Source of the DNA: Chitinophagaceae bacterium
GTDB taxonomy: Bacteria > Bacteroidota > Bacteroidia > Chitinophagales > Chitinophagaceae
Reading direction: 5' to 3'
Assembly (NCBI GenBank): GCA_016710165.1
Contig: JADJLJ010000004.1
Span: 124,001-188,000 of the forward strand
Length of the DNA stretch: 64,000 bases
The notes under the pieces are model-generated. The model made no database searches, was not told the DNA's origin, and saw only the letters and a list, made by a program, of their open reading frames with translations. The first letter of the stretch is position 1. Every line of letters begins with the position of its first letter. Below, piece after piece: positions 56,691-64,000 of the stretch. A program made the translations under genes and the position numbers.

Positions 56691-57727
56691 ATGAGCAAGA
56701 TCACGAAAGAATTTTTTGGCCTCTACGATGATAAAGAGATCCATCGTTTCACCCTTATGAATGCAAAGGGAAACCGTGTTTCGGTGATCAATTACGGGGG
56801 TACGGTCATTTCATGGATACTGAATGATGAGAACGGGAAGGCAAGGAATATTGTTGCCGGTTTTGATACGCTGCAGGAATACCGGGATGCCACGGCTTAT
56901 TTCGGGTGTATTGCCGGGCGCTATGCCAACCGGATCGCCAATGGCCATTTTTCCATCAACGGGACCAACTATGTACTTGCCTGCAATGATGGAAAAACCA
57001 CCTGCATGGAGGTAACAGGGGATTTGATAAAAAGGTTTGGGATGCGACCGTGATCGAAAAGGATTCCCCGGTATTATCACTGAATTATTTCAGCCGGGAT
57101 GGGGAGGAGGGTTACCCCGGCAGCCTGGATGTTACCGCTGAATTCTCTTATACCGATGATGATGAACTGGTCATCCGGTATTCAGCTGAAACAGACAAAC
57201 CTACTCCCATCAATCTTACCAGTCATTGTTATTTTAATTTATCCGGTGATATGGGGCGCAGTATACTGGATCATTCGCTGCAGGTAAATGCTGACCACTA
57301 TACACCCCTGAATGCAGAACGGATCCCGACAGGCGAATTGATACCCGTGGCAGGAACAGGATTTGATTTCCGGGAACCGGCTTCAATAAAGGATAACCTG
57401 GAGCGGTCAGCAGAAGAATACGACCATAATTTTGTGCTGAATAAGAACGGGAACCCCTTTTCATTTGCTGCATTGCTGGCCGGGCCGGGAGGCCATCCAA
57501 AAATGGCTGTATTCACTACCGAGCCGGGCCTGCAGTTGTATACCGGCAATTTGCTCGACGGCAGTTCGAAGAACCGGGATGGTAAAGGGATCGGTAAATA
57601 CAGTGCCCTGTGCCTGGAGACCCAGCACTTCCCGGATTCTCCCAACCAGCCTCAGTTTCCTTCAACTATATTAATGCCGGGGAAGAAATTTTTTTCGAAG
57701 ACGGTTTATAAGGTCAGTGCAGAGTGA
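56691..57727 (+). pseudogene. galM: Aldose 1-epimerase, frameshifted in an A-run
   Basis: The first frame (from 56691) gives LYDDKEIHRFTLMNAKGN, NYGGTVISWIL and GCIAGRYANRIANGHFSING, as in mutarotases. It stops at 57053. The expected catalytic NHLHGG continues in the next frame, starting about 56993, and runs to 57727 with PINLTSHCYFNLSG, the C-terminal Glu region CLETQHFPDSPNQPQFPS and ILMPGKKF. One missing A in AAAAA (56993-56997) would restore one ~345-residue protein. It equilibrates sugar anomers. The error may be in the sequence rather than the gene. Confidence 0.88.
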
Positions 57728-57730
57728 ATA

Positions 57731-57820
57731 CTGAACAAGGAACAAGGAATATCGAATTTCGAAGTAGCGTTCCGATAAGAATCTCCGTTCCTTGTTCAAA
57801 ATTCCTTGTTCCTTGTTCGA
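57731..57820. repeat. Inverted repeat of GAACAAGGAACAAGGAA words
   Basis: TGAACAAGGAACAAGGAAT at 57732 is mirrored by ATTCCTTGTTCCTTGTTCG at 57801. It is another short-word intergenic array of the kind seen at 16092, 19385, 28155 and 53167, here next to a terminator. Confidence 0.65.
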
Positions 57821-57830
57821 AATTGTATAA

Positions 57831-57865
57831 AATAAAAAAGCCCGTCCAAAACTGAACAGGCTTTT
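57831..57865 (-). terminator. Rho-independent terminator downstream of the structured RNA
   Basis: On the minus strand AAAAGCCTGTTC and GGACGGGCTTTT form a 12-bp stem with loop AGTTTT and a following T-rich tail. It lies 9 bases after the tRNA-like 3' end, as expected for a transcribed RNA gene. Confidence 0.8.
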
Positions 57866-57873
57866 ATTAAATA

Positions 57874-58060
57874 TGCTGTAGGGGAAGGGATCGAACCTTC
57901 ACGAGGCAGTTAGCTATAACACAAAGCCTGCCTACCGGCAGGCAGGTTCGGTGGTCGACCCCGGTCATCTCGCCTTAGGCGAGACGGCTCTATGTTACGT
58001 TTATCCTGTTGTCCTCACCCCCGAGACAAGGGGGCATGTCTGCCAAAAATCATCTTACAA
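57874..58060 (-). ncRNA. Structured RNA with tRNA-like 3' end; possible tmRNA (ssrA) 3' part
   Basis: Reading the minus strand, the 3' end has a canonical T arm (GAAGG TTCGATC CCTTC, 57884-57900) and an acceptor-like CCCTACAG ending. Upstream are a 12-bp helix pairing 57986-57997 with 57917-57928 (two wobbles), an inner hairpin at 57968-57984, and a textbook H-type pseudoknot (CCCCC/GGGGG with TTGTC/GACAA, 58009-58034). Pseudoknots before a T arm are characteristic of tmRNA. I could not find a tag-peptide frame or a 5' acceptor strand, so either only the 3' part is here or it is another tRNA-like RNA. A CCTGCC palindrome sits inside a loop. Confidence in the RNA is higher than in its identity. 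Confidence 0.5.
57926..57947. repeat. CCTGCC palindrome inside the structured RNA
   Basis: GCCTGCCTACCGGCAGGCAG is inserted next to the 12-bp helix of the RNA. It forms its own hairpin and is of the same family as the copies at 5390, 24703 and 36932. Confidence 0.75.
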
Positions 58061-58382
58061 TCGCCTTTTAAAACCACTAGGTGACCGATTTGGTGACCTG
58101 TTTTAGCCTTTTCCTGATTGTCGAGTTAAAGAACTAGTTAGTTTTTAAATAGTGAGTAAATATAATAATGATTATTATGCCATCAATGCATGAGATTGTC
58201 CTTTTTCAATTTCCTGATTTTAACCATAGTAAATCGGAATGTAAAGAATAGCGACTCTGGGCCTTTTTTTCTTCATATAAGGGAAACCTGAATCCCAAAT
58301 AAGCCATAACTATTTAATAATGGTAATGCCCTGGATAATTTTGATACAAAGAAAAGCCCATTTTTATAGGCTAGGGTCTGGG
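58061..58382. other. Gene-less stretch between the RNA and the accessory module
   Basis: This is an AT-rich segment of about 320 bases. A GGTGACC word occurs twice, seven bases per copy, at about 58080-58098. I see no convincing ORF, RNA or promoter. If an element integrated here, the boundary would fall in or near this stretch. Confidence 0.4.
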
Positions 58383-58547
58383 TCAAAGCGTGAGCCATAT
58401 CAAAATGGTCAATGCTCCGAAAATGAGATTAATAGCAATATTTACCATCGGGCTTAATCTAGCTCCGTCATCATCAAAAATGATAGCCCGCACAAGAGTG
58501 CCAAGCACATAAGCGGCGAAGATGAAAAAAACAATAATAAGTGTCAT
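58383..58547 (-). CDS. Two-helix small membrane protein (54 residues)
   Basis: This is a short frame of 54 codons plus stop. The protein begins MTLIIVFFIFAAYVLGTLVR, has a charged turn FDDDGARLSP, and ends with a second helix NIAINLIFGALTILIWLTL. A clean helix-turn-helix membrane layout with acidic turn suggests a real gene, although it has no detectable ribosome site. It lies 18 bases beyond the terminator of the preceding minus-strand genes. The function is unknown; small holin-like or membrane-stress roles are only speculation. Confidence 0.5.
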   Translation of the reverse strand: MTLIIVFFIFAAYVLGTLVRAIIFDDDGARLSPMVNIAINLIFGALTILIWLTL

Positions 58548-58564
58548 TTGATATGTTTAATTGA

Positions 58565-58590
58565 AAAGAAGGGCAGCCGAAACTGCCCTT
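58565..58590 (-). terminator. Terminator of the accessory module transcript
   Basis: AAGGGCAG / CTGCCCTT (58569-58576 and 58583-58590), with loop TTTCGG on the minus strand, is followed by TCTTTTC. It ends the minus-strand run from 61286. Confidence 0.75.
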
Positions 58591-58699
58591 TAAATAGACC
58601 TCTGGTTTCATTTTCAATGGTTTTTGAGTAGGAGCGAAACACATATCAAAAGCACCAGCAACAAAATGCGGCATAACTCCTGCTATCAGAAGCAATACG

Positions 58700-58945
58700 T
58701 CAAAAGGAGATGTAGATCTGAAAATGCCGATATGGGATATCCCTGCCATTGATTTTATAAAGAATCAATTCTTTAGAATCAGCGGCAACCCTGTCTACAA
58801 AACACCAGGTATTCCGGGGAATGCTGTCATACGATTCAATACATAACACCCGGAACGGACAGTAGAGCTTTCTCAAATAGCCTTGTTGGTTGATCACCAT
58901 TATTGAAAATGGATCGATCAACGATTTAAAATTGACTTTCTCCAT
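58700..58945 (-). CDS. Small hypothetical protein of the accessory module
   Basis: This is an 81-residue soluble protein starting MEKVNFKSLIDPFSIMVINQ, with a mix of charged and aromatic residues (CPFRVLCIESYDSIPRNTWCF). It starts 13 bases after the stop of the DUF3871 gene on the same strand, which is the main reason to believe it. It is not recognised. Codon usage and AT content resemble the neighbours in the module rather than the core genome. Confidence 0.45.
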   Translation of the reverse strand: MEKVNFKSLIDPFSIMVINQQGYLRKLYCPFRVLCIESYDSIPRNTWCFVDRVAADSKELILYKINGRDIPYRHFQIYISF

Positions 58946-58958
58946 ATGGAAGGCCCGG

Positions 58959-59959
58959 CTAGTTTAAGAACCAACTTTGCTGCTGGTTACTCAGGGCATA
59001 CTTAAGCTGTTCAACGAAATGAAATGCATTCACCGACCGGTCCAGGAAATTATCAATGTAGGTGGATTTGTTTGCTCCGGTGAACAGGTTATACAGACGC
59101 CACAGGTTGATGGTTCCGTCCTCATTCTTACAGAATGACTGGTCCCTGTAATAATCCTTAACAACTGTGCTGATCTGGTTATCTCCAAATAACAGCGGGG
59201 GTAATTCATTCTGCATGGCCTTGGGGAGATTTTGATACATACGACAGCGGCCTATTAACAGGGCAAATTGCTGTTCGGTTAAACTGTGCTCCTCAAAATA
59301 GCGCATCATCGTCAAATGATATGGTGCATTGTAATTTTCCAGTAATGAACGGATGCATGCTCTTAGCTGGCCAATACTGGTAACCTTTAAGTCACTCATG
59401 TAACCATCTGTCCAAACACACAGGTTGGTACACACTTTATTCTGGAAACCGATGAATATCTTAAAATGCTCATCGGCGCCCTTTTTGTTGTACAGATTAT
59501 CTTGGTTAAGCGCCTTTACCCCGCCGATGGTGAGAGATAGCCGGGATCCGTCTATTTCATCATAGACCGTTGGGATCTCAATTAAAAAGGCCATTCTCTC
59601 ATAATAGAGGGTTTTCTCATGTTCCTGCAGCTGAATAGCTGGCTTATCCTTTGCCTCCGGGATTCTGCCCTTAATCGGATGAGAAAGCCTCACATTGGGT
59701 TTCAGAATTGTTTCACCGCTGAAAACAACAGCTGTAATATCTAAGGTGTCTGGATAAAATCAGCCTGTGATATTAGCGGCTCATTATCCTTTATGAAAAC
59801 CGGGATGATATGCTTTTCTCTAATCTCTTCAACGCTGCTCTCGATCGTATTTGCCTCAATAAAGGCTGATCCGGATGACAATCCTTCCCCGGTAACAGCA
59901 GGTGTTACCACTATGGCATTATTTACCTCTTCATTAGGCAATGTTTGTGTGAGTTCCAT
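58959..59959 (-). pseudogene. DUF3871 family protein with a -1 frame change
   Basis: From the ATG at 59959 the frame reads MELTQTLPNEEVNN ... EEIREKHIIPVFIKDNEPLIS QADFIQTP and stops at 59741. The remainder continues one base back in another frame as TLDITAVVFSGETILKPNVRLSHPIKGR and then DUF3871 sequence to 58959 (YYERMAFLIEIPTVYDEI, GGVKALNQDNLYNKKG, VCTNLCVWTDG). Joined, it is about 333 residues. DUF3871 proteins are frequent in Bacteroidota mobile elements and have no known activity. The change lies at about 59741-59750 (CAGACACCTTAG). It is a probable indel; programmed slippage is possible but the site is not a classic slippery heptamer. Confidence 0.8.
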
Positions 59960-60863
59960 TAGCTGAAGGTTTTAGATTGTTAAGAATAGGATTGACTTTA
60001 ACGGGCTGTAGTAGCTCTTTGCGCCTTGCAGTGAACAGGTTTAAGTGTGTTTCCTGGTAAACAGGGCATTTGTTGTACAGTGTCAAAAGATCATCCACAG
60101 AACCACAACCATTGATCTTTTGAATCAGTTCTTCTTCGGATATAATTTCTGTTGTTATGCCCGGTATAATTTCAGAAATTATATCCTCACCCTGGTTGCA
60201 CCAGTTGTTGATCTGCTTCCCGGTTTCAACGGAAATTTTGAATTCCGGCTTGCTAATGAAAAGAGAAGTACGGTCTTTGCTGGCCACAGCATTGTGCTTA
60301 CTGTCAACATCCAATACGATGGTGAATTCATAATCCAATCCATCACGTTGTACCCCCTTTAAGCCGACTTTCTCCGGGATCATTTTGCCGTTCTTTTCAT
60401 TTAGTACATAATCTTGTTTACTCCGGATAGTGCCTATGATATGGCAGGAGCTTTGGAGCATAGCCTGCACAAAGGCATTGTGCCGGTGTGTTAGCTTACC
60501 CCAATTGGTAAAGGAATTGCCAGCCATGTTTGAATGGATATCCAGTATTCCGCCGGTACCATCCCACTCGTGGGAAACACTGTCAATTATTATGACTTCC
60601 ATTTTACTGTCCTCACATAGCTTAACTGCCTGGATAAACTTCTCAGGGCTAAATGGAGGCCCAATTGCGATGGTATTATAATCGCCCAAGTGAGCATATA
60701 GGTCTGCAGAACTGTTTTCGGTGTCTATGACGGCAATTTTGTTCCAGTTGCCACATAACCCAAAAGCGATAAGCAAGGCCCCAATACTTTTACCAGATCC
60801 ACTTGGTCCCTGTAAGGCTAGTTTCATCTTAGCCTTTTTACGGGATGCTTTTTGTAGTTGCAT
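59934..60863 (-). CDS. RecA-like P-loop ATPase, AAA_24/Sak4 type
   Basis: This is a 309-residue protein. Walker A is LQGPSGSGKSIGALLIA near residue 18 and Walker B is EVIIIDSVSHEWDG near residue 90. A conserved FTNWGKLTHRHNAFVQAML and IGTIRSKQDYVLNEKNGK follow. These match phage and element-encoded single-strand-annealing ATPases (Sak4/AAA_24), which help homologous recombination and replication. The C-terminal 90 residues are variable, with PVYQETHLNLFTARRKE. It overlaps the DUF3871 gene by 26 bp and follows a small protein by 40 bp, so this is one operon. Confidence 0.85.
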   Translation of the reverse strand: MQLQKASRKKAKMKLALQGPSGSGKSIGALLIAFGLCGNWNKIAVIDTENSSADLYAHLGDYNTIAIGPPFSPEKFIQAVKLCEDSKMEVIIIDSVSHEWDGTGGILDIHSNMAGNSFTNWGKLTHRHNAFVQAMLQSSCHIIGTIRSKQDYVLNEKNGKMIPEKVGLKGVQRDGLDYEFTIVLDVDSKHNAVASKDRTSLFISKPEFKISVETGKQINNWCNQGEDIISEIIPGITTEIISEEELIQKINGCGSVDDLLTLYNKCPVYQETHLNLFTARRKELLQPVKVNPILNNLKPSANGTHTNIA

Positions 60864-60902
60864 AATATTAGATTTATTGATTTAAAAAGCAAGGGGCAAG
60901 CA

Positions 60903-61286
60903 TTACACTTGCCCCCGTTTGTAGCAATGGCTGCTGTTAAGCCAAAGCTTTGGCCCTCGCGGAATTAGTAAATTCATGCGTTTCAACAGCATCTGCAGGC
61001 GGAACTCATAGGTGTAGGAAAGGGTCTTCACTTCTCCGGTTTCCTGAACCGTATATTCATACGGCTCACAGGCGACCCGTTCAATTGCTCCCGGCATTTG
61101 GGTGCCGATCAACCCTTTTGCCGTCGCCTCATCCAGGGCAGCATACATAAAGCAACGCTTTGTGGTTGCATAGAACCTGCCGGTATTTTGGCTTTGAACA
61201 ATTGAAACATCTCCCTCCAATTCAAGAGAAATGTACTGATCGCCATCATTTCCCTGGCGAACATGGTAGTTTTTAACTTTGACCAT
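60903..61286 (-). CDS. Hypothetical protein upstream of the Sak4-like ATPase
   Basis: This is a 127-residue soluble protein. It is beta-rich: KNYHVRQGNDGDQYISLELEGDVSIVQSQ, then TGRFYATTKRCFMYAALDE, ERVACEPYEYTVQETGEVKTL. It is the first gene of the minus-strand module. In phages the partner of Sak4 is often a single-strand DNA-binding protein, and a small beta barrel here would fit. I see no clear OB motif and call it unknown. Confidence 0.6.
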   Translation of the reverse strand: MVKVKNYHVRQGNDGDQYISLELEGDVSIVQSQNTGRFYATTKRCFMYAALDEATAKGLIGTQMPGAIERVACEPYEYTVQETGEVKTLSYTYEFRLQMLLKRMNLLIPRGPKLWLNSSHCYKRGQV

Positions 61287-61570
61287 TTTTAAATGATTTA
61301 AATGTGATTAAAATAATTATTGGTTCAAACCCCGGGGTAAGAACCGCAAACTTGAATGGGCGGGTGCGATTCTGGTAGGGCATTTACGCACTCGCTGTTG
61401 AATACCATCACATAATTTTAAAAATTATGGGGGGGGGTATTTTTTTGGAATTGATGAAGCGGGGTTTATTTCAATTTTAAGTTGAAAAATTAAAATTGAT
61501 TATTTATGGGTATAATATTTCTTAACTTACATATATCCCCGGAGAGAAATTCATAACTCTAAACCTTGAG
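61287..61570. promoter_or_regulatory. Divergent intergenic region with a G9 tract
   Basis: The region between the accessory module and the adhesin gene contains a run of nine Gs at 61429-61437 immediately followed by TATTTTTTT, 134 bases upstream of the adhesin ATG. A TTGAT...TATAATATTTC segment at 61496-61525 could be the adhesin promoter, but the match to TAnnTTTG is imperfect. Confidence 0.4.
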
Positions 61571-64000
61571 ATGATGAAAAAGGTCTTCATTTTAATTTTA
61601 TTTAATTGCATCGCTGGACATTTGGATGCACAAAGTCTTGCAATTAATATTGATGGATCAGTAGCAGACGCAAGTGCTATGCTTGATATAAAGAATCCAA
61701 ATAAAGGAATACTTATTCCAAGAACATCAACTACAACCAGGATAGCGATTGCCACTCCTGCGAAGGGATTAATGGTGTATGATACTACAACAAATAGTTT
61801 TTGGTATCATAATGGTACAGTATGGACAGAATTGAGCCAAGGCAGCGGACTGGCATGGAATATTGCAGGAAACACAGGCGTAAACCCAACAACAAACTTT
61901 CTTGGAACAATAGATAATATTCCTCTAAGTTTCCGTATTAATAATCAGAAAGCTGGTAGAATTGACTCAACATTTTCCAATTCATTTTTTGGTTACCAAT
62001 CTGGCAATTCTAACACAACAAGTAAAAACAATACGGCAATTGGCTTTCAAGCTCTATATTCATTAAATCCATCTGGTGGAGAAGAGAATACCGCAATTGG
62101 ATCTTTAGCGCTTAAAAACAACAATGCTGAAAGAAATACTGCAGTGGGGTATAAAGCTTTAACCGCAAATACAATTGGCGTTTATAATTCTTCATTAGGC
62201 ATGCAGTCTTCAAACGCAAATACAACAGGATCCTTTAATACTGCAATAGGGGCTATGGCACAAAATTCCAATACAACAGGCAATAATAATACAGCCATAG
62301 GATATGGAGCTGTAGATCATAGTATTGTGTCCAGTTATAACACTGGTGTAGGTTCAAGGGCCATTGGAGGAAATGAAACAGGGGAAAATAACACAGCTAT
62401 AGGTTCCTATGCATTATCAGCATTAATAGGTTTTTTTAATGTTAATACAAGTACGGCTGTTGGTTCACATGCTCTATTCCACAGTAATGCATTTGTTTCC
62501 GGAAGTTCATCAGGGAATGTTGCAGTTGGGGAACGTGCAATGTATTCAAATGGTAGCGGTTCAAGTAATACGGCTATTGGCACACGTGCTATGTATTTCA
62601 ATAATAAAGGAGGAGGTAATACTGCTGTGGGTGATTATACTTTATATTCAAATACAAATGCAGAACTAAATGTTGCTCTTGGTTCACAAGCATTATATAC
62701 ACAATCATATGATAATGGAGGCGCCGCCTGGGTTTCTGAAAATGTAGCAGTTGGCTATCGATCACTTTATAGTAACCAGCCTACAGCTCAAATTAATGGA
62801 TACAGGAATGTAGCTATAGGTTCACAATCAATGCATGAAAATACAACCGGTACCAAAAATACAGCAATGGGATATCAGGTACTTTTTAATAATACTAGTG
62901 GTGATTTTAATACTGCTATTGGCTTTAATACATTATTTGCAAATAAAGCTGGTTCTAATTCAACAGCAGTTGGTGCTTTCGCTATGTTAAATGCTTATGA
63001 TAATAACACCGCCTTTGTAAACAATAATGTGGCATTTGGTTTTGAAGCATTGATGGGCAATTTACCAACCTCAAATAACACTGGATTAAAAAATACTGCA
63101 ATTGGATATCAAGCTATTAGAGAAAATTCAACAGGGAATAATAATACAGCAGTTGGATGGCAAGCTATGACATTAAATACAACAGGCGGCTTCAACACAG
63201 CAATCGGGTCATCAGCATTAGCCAGAAATAATGTAGGTGAAGGGAATACTGCTATCGGAAGTCAGGCTTTATTAATGAATACTGCGGGAAGTAGTAATGC
63301 TGTTTTAGGTAATGGGTCTCTTAGTCAAAATTTAGCAGGTAGTTCTAATACTGCTATTGGTGCTTTGGTTATGGGTAATGGAAGAATAGGAAATAATAAT
63401 ACTGCAATAGGGGCTGGCACTCTATCATCTAATTATGCAGGAGATAATGCAACAGCAGTTGGCTATAATGCTATGGCTAACACAAATCCTTCGCAGGCGC
63501 AATTTATCAATTATAGTGTTGCTTTAGGTTATCAAGCTCTTCGTGGCTCTACAACTGTAGCGAATAATACAGGCAATTATAATACTGCTATTGGTTATCA
63601 AACTTTGCTTAACAATAGTGGAGGTCAAACTAATACTGCAACTGGGGTGCAAGCACTACAGAATAATACTTTAGGAAATGCAAACACTTCAAATGGAATG
63701 CAATCTCTAATAAACAATTCTACTGGCTCATGGAACTCGGCCTATGGTTCACAAGCTTTATATTTAAATACAACTGGTATAGAGAATACTGCTGTTGGCT
63801 TTGAATCACTTTTCTTTAATTCAACAGGCAATAGAAACACGGCTTTAGGTCTTGTCGCTGGTTACCACTGTTTGGGTGATAGTAATGTCTTTGTTGGTTA
63901 TAATGCAGGTTATTATGAAACAGGTTCAAACAAACTTTATATTTCAAACAGCAATACAACCACTCCATTAATTGGCGGTGATTTCTCAACTGGAATTGTA
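61571..64000 (+). CDS. YadA-head-like repeat adhesin (3' end beyond window)
   Basis: The frame is open from ATG 61571 to the edge, 810 codons, without a stop. A signal peptide (MMKKVFILILFNCIAGHLDAQ) is followed by the LDIKNPNKGILIPRTSTTTR motif common in Bacteroidota surface proteins. After an initial beta segment come dozens of 12-16 residue repeats of the type NTAIGYxALxxNTTGNN. These are the left-handed beta-roll of trimeric autotransporter heads. The last residues, NKLYISNSNTTTPLIGGDFS, usually precede a coiled coil and an intramolecular-chaperone (S74) domain, expected past the window. It is probably a long trimeric surface fibre for adhesion. The gene is AT-rich compared with the core genes, suggesting transfer. 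Confidence 0.85.
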   Translation, partial: MMKKVFILILFNCIAGHLDAQSLAINIDGSVADASAMLDIKNPNKGILIPRTSTTTRIAIATPAKGLMVYDTTTNSFWYHNGTVWTELSQGSGLAWNIAGNTGVNPTTNFLGTIDNIPLSFRINNQKAGRIDSTFSNSFFGYQSGNSNTTSKNNTAIGFQALYSLNPSGGEENTAIGSLALKNNNAERNTAVGYKALTANTIGVYNSSLGMQSSNANTTGSFNTAIGAMAQNSNTTGNNNTAIGYGAVDHSIVSSYNTGVGSRAIGGNETGENNTAIGSYALSALIGFFNVNTSTAVGSHALFHSNAFVSGSSSGNVAVGERAMYSNGSGSSNTAIGTRAMYFNNKGGGNTAVGDYTLYSNTNAELNVALGSQALYTQSYDNGGAAWVSENVAVGYRSLYSNQPTAQINGYRNVAIGSQSMHENTTGTKNTAMGYQVLFNNTSGDFNTAIGFNTLFANKAGSNSTAVGAFAMLNAYDNNTAFVNNNVAFGFEALMGNLPTSNNTGLKNTAIGYQAIRENSTGNNNTAVGWQAMTLNTTGGFNTAIGSSALARNNVGEGNTAIGSQALLMNTAGSSNAVLGNGSLSQNLAGSSNTAIGALVMGNGRIGNNNTAIGAGTLSSNYAGDNATAVGYNAMANTNPSQAQFINYSVALGYQALRGSTTVANNTGNYNTAIGYQTLLNNSGGQTNTATGVQALQNNTLGNANTSNGMQSLINNSTGSWNSAYGSQALYLNTTGIENTAVGFESLFFNSTGNRNTALGLVAGYHCLGDSNVFVGYNAGYYETGSNKLYISNSNTTTPLIGGDFSTGIV

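Noticed and set aside
57874..57900. Complete standard tRNA gene on the minus strand
   Set aside because: The T arm is canonical, but no matching 5' acceptor strand, D arm or anticodon stem can be folded upstream. Pseudoknots occupy that space instead.
58474..58749. 91-codon minus-strand frame beginning MAGISHIGIF
   Set aside because: It reads straight through the terminator hairpin at 58569-58590 and overlaps both the 81-residue protein and the 54-residue two-helix protein in other frames. Its C-terminal half looks like random sequence.
59741..59752. Programmed -1 frameshift in the DUF3871 gene
   Set aside because: The site lacks an X XXY YYZ slippery heptamer or a strong downstream hairpin, and similar indels occur in several unrelated genes of the window. 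A simple indel is more likely.
62000..63990. Regular short repeats resembling a CRISPR array
   Set aside because: The repeats vary in sequence and length, keep one open frame and encode the beta-roll motif of an adhesin. There are no identical repeats with unique spacers and no cas genes nearby.

Overview
The window looks like a chromosomal segment of a Bacteroidota bacterium, most likely family Chitinophagaceae. The evidence is a type IX secretion sorting tail, an alternative complex III plus cytochrome oxidase cluster, DUF3871 and DUF6787-type proteins, and promoters of the TTG / TAnnTTTG type. There are no rRNA genes. One structured RNA with a tRNA-like 3' end is present. Both window edges cut genes: a sensor kinase on the left and a repetitive adhesin on the right.

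Layout. 1-5.4 kb: LytS-type TPR sensor histidine kinase, a small lipoprotein and a T9SS-exported SBBP beta-propeller protein. 5.5-14.6 kb, all minus strand except the transposase: penicillin-acylase family amidase, membrane dipeptidase, a TMEM175-like channel (frameshifted), a serine hydrolase (frameshifted), a REP/RAYT island bounded by a perfect 128-bp direct repeat, a carboxypeptidase-regulatory-like protein and a membrane-anchored PurN. 14.8-31.5 kb: respiratory supercluster actABCDEF, coxB, coxA, heme O synthase, two subunit III genes and subunit IV, closed by a strong terminator, then SCO1, DUF420 and a membrane protein. 31.5-36.0 kb: housekeeping genes (OB-fold protein, alkyltransferase-like protein, TrmB, universal stress protein, a P-loop NTPase with a membrane partner).

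36.2-47.4 kb: a nearly complete purine catabolic operon. It runs guanine deaminase, xanthine dehydrogenase (xdhA, xdhB), allantoinase, allantoicase, membrane urate oxidase PuuD, fused OHCU decarboxylase/HIU hydrolase, a CitE/HpcH-like DUF6986 enzyme and XdhC. Together they convert guanine to xanthine, urate, HIU, OHCU, allantoin, allantoate and probably on to glyoxylate. PuuD can pass electrons towards the respiratory chain encoded upstream. 47.5-57.7 kb: a xylose/hexuronate locus (GH3 beta-xylosidase, xylB, xylA, sodium/sugar symporter, GH3 relic, mannonate dehydratase, aldose 1-epimerase).

57.8-61.3 kb: a structured RNA 3' end with terminator, followed by a minus-strand accessory module (RecA-like ATPase, DUF3871, small proteins) that looks like an integrated element. 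61.6-64 kb: a YadA-head-like repeat protein running off the end, with a G9 tract upstream.

Two features recur across the window. One is small dispersed repeats (REPs, CCTGCC palindromes, CCCTCTCC-type repeats, intergenic oligomer arrays), several of them inside genes. The other is single-base frameshifts, often in homopolymers, in six or seven genes. The frameshifts may reflect assembly error as much as decay.
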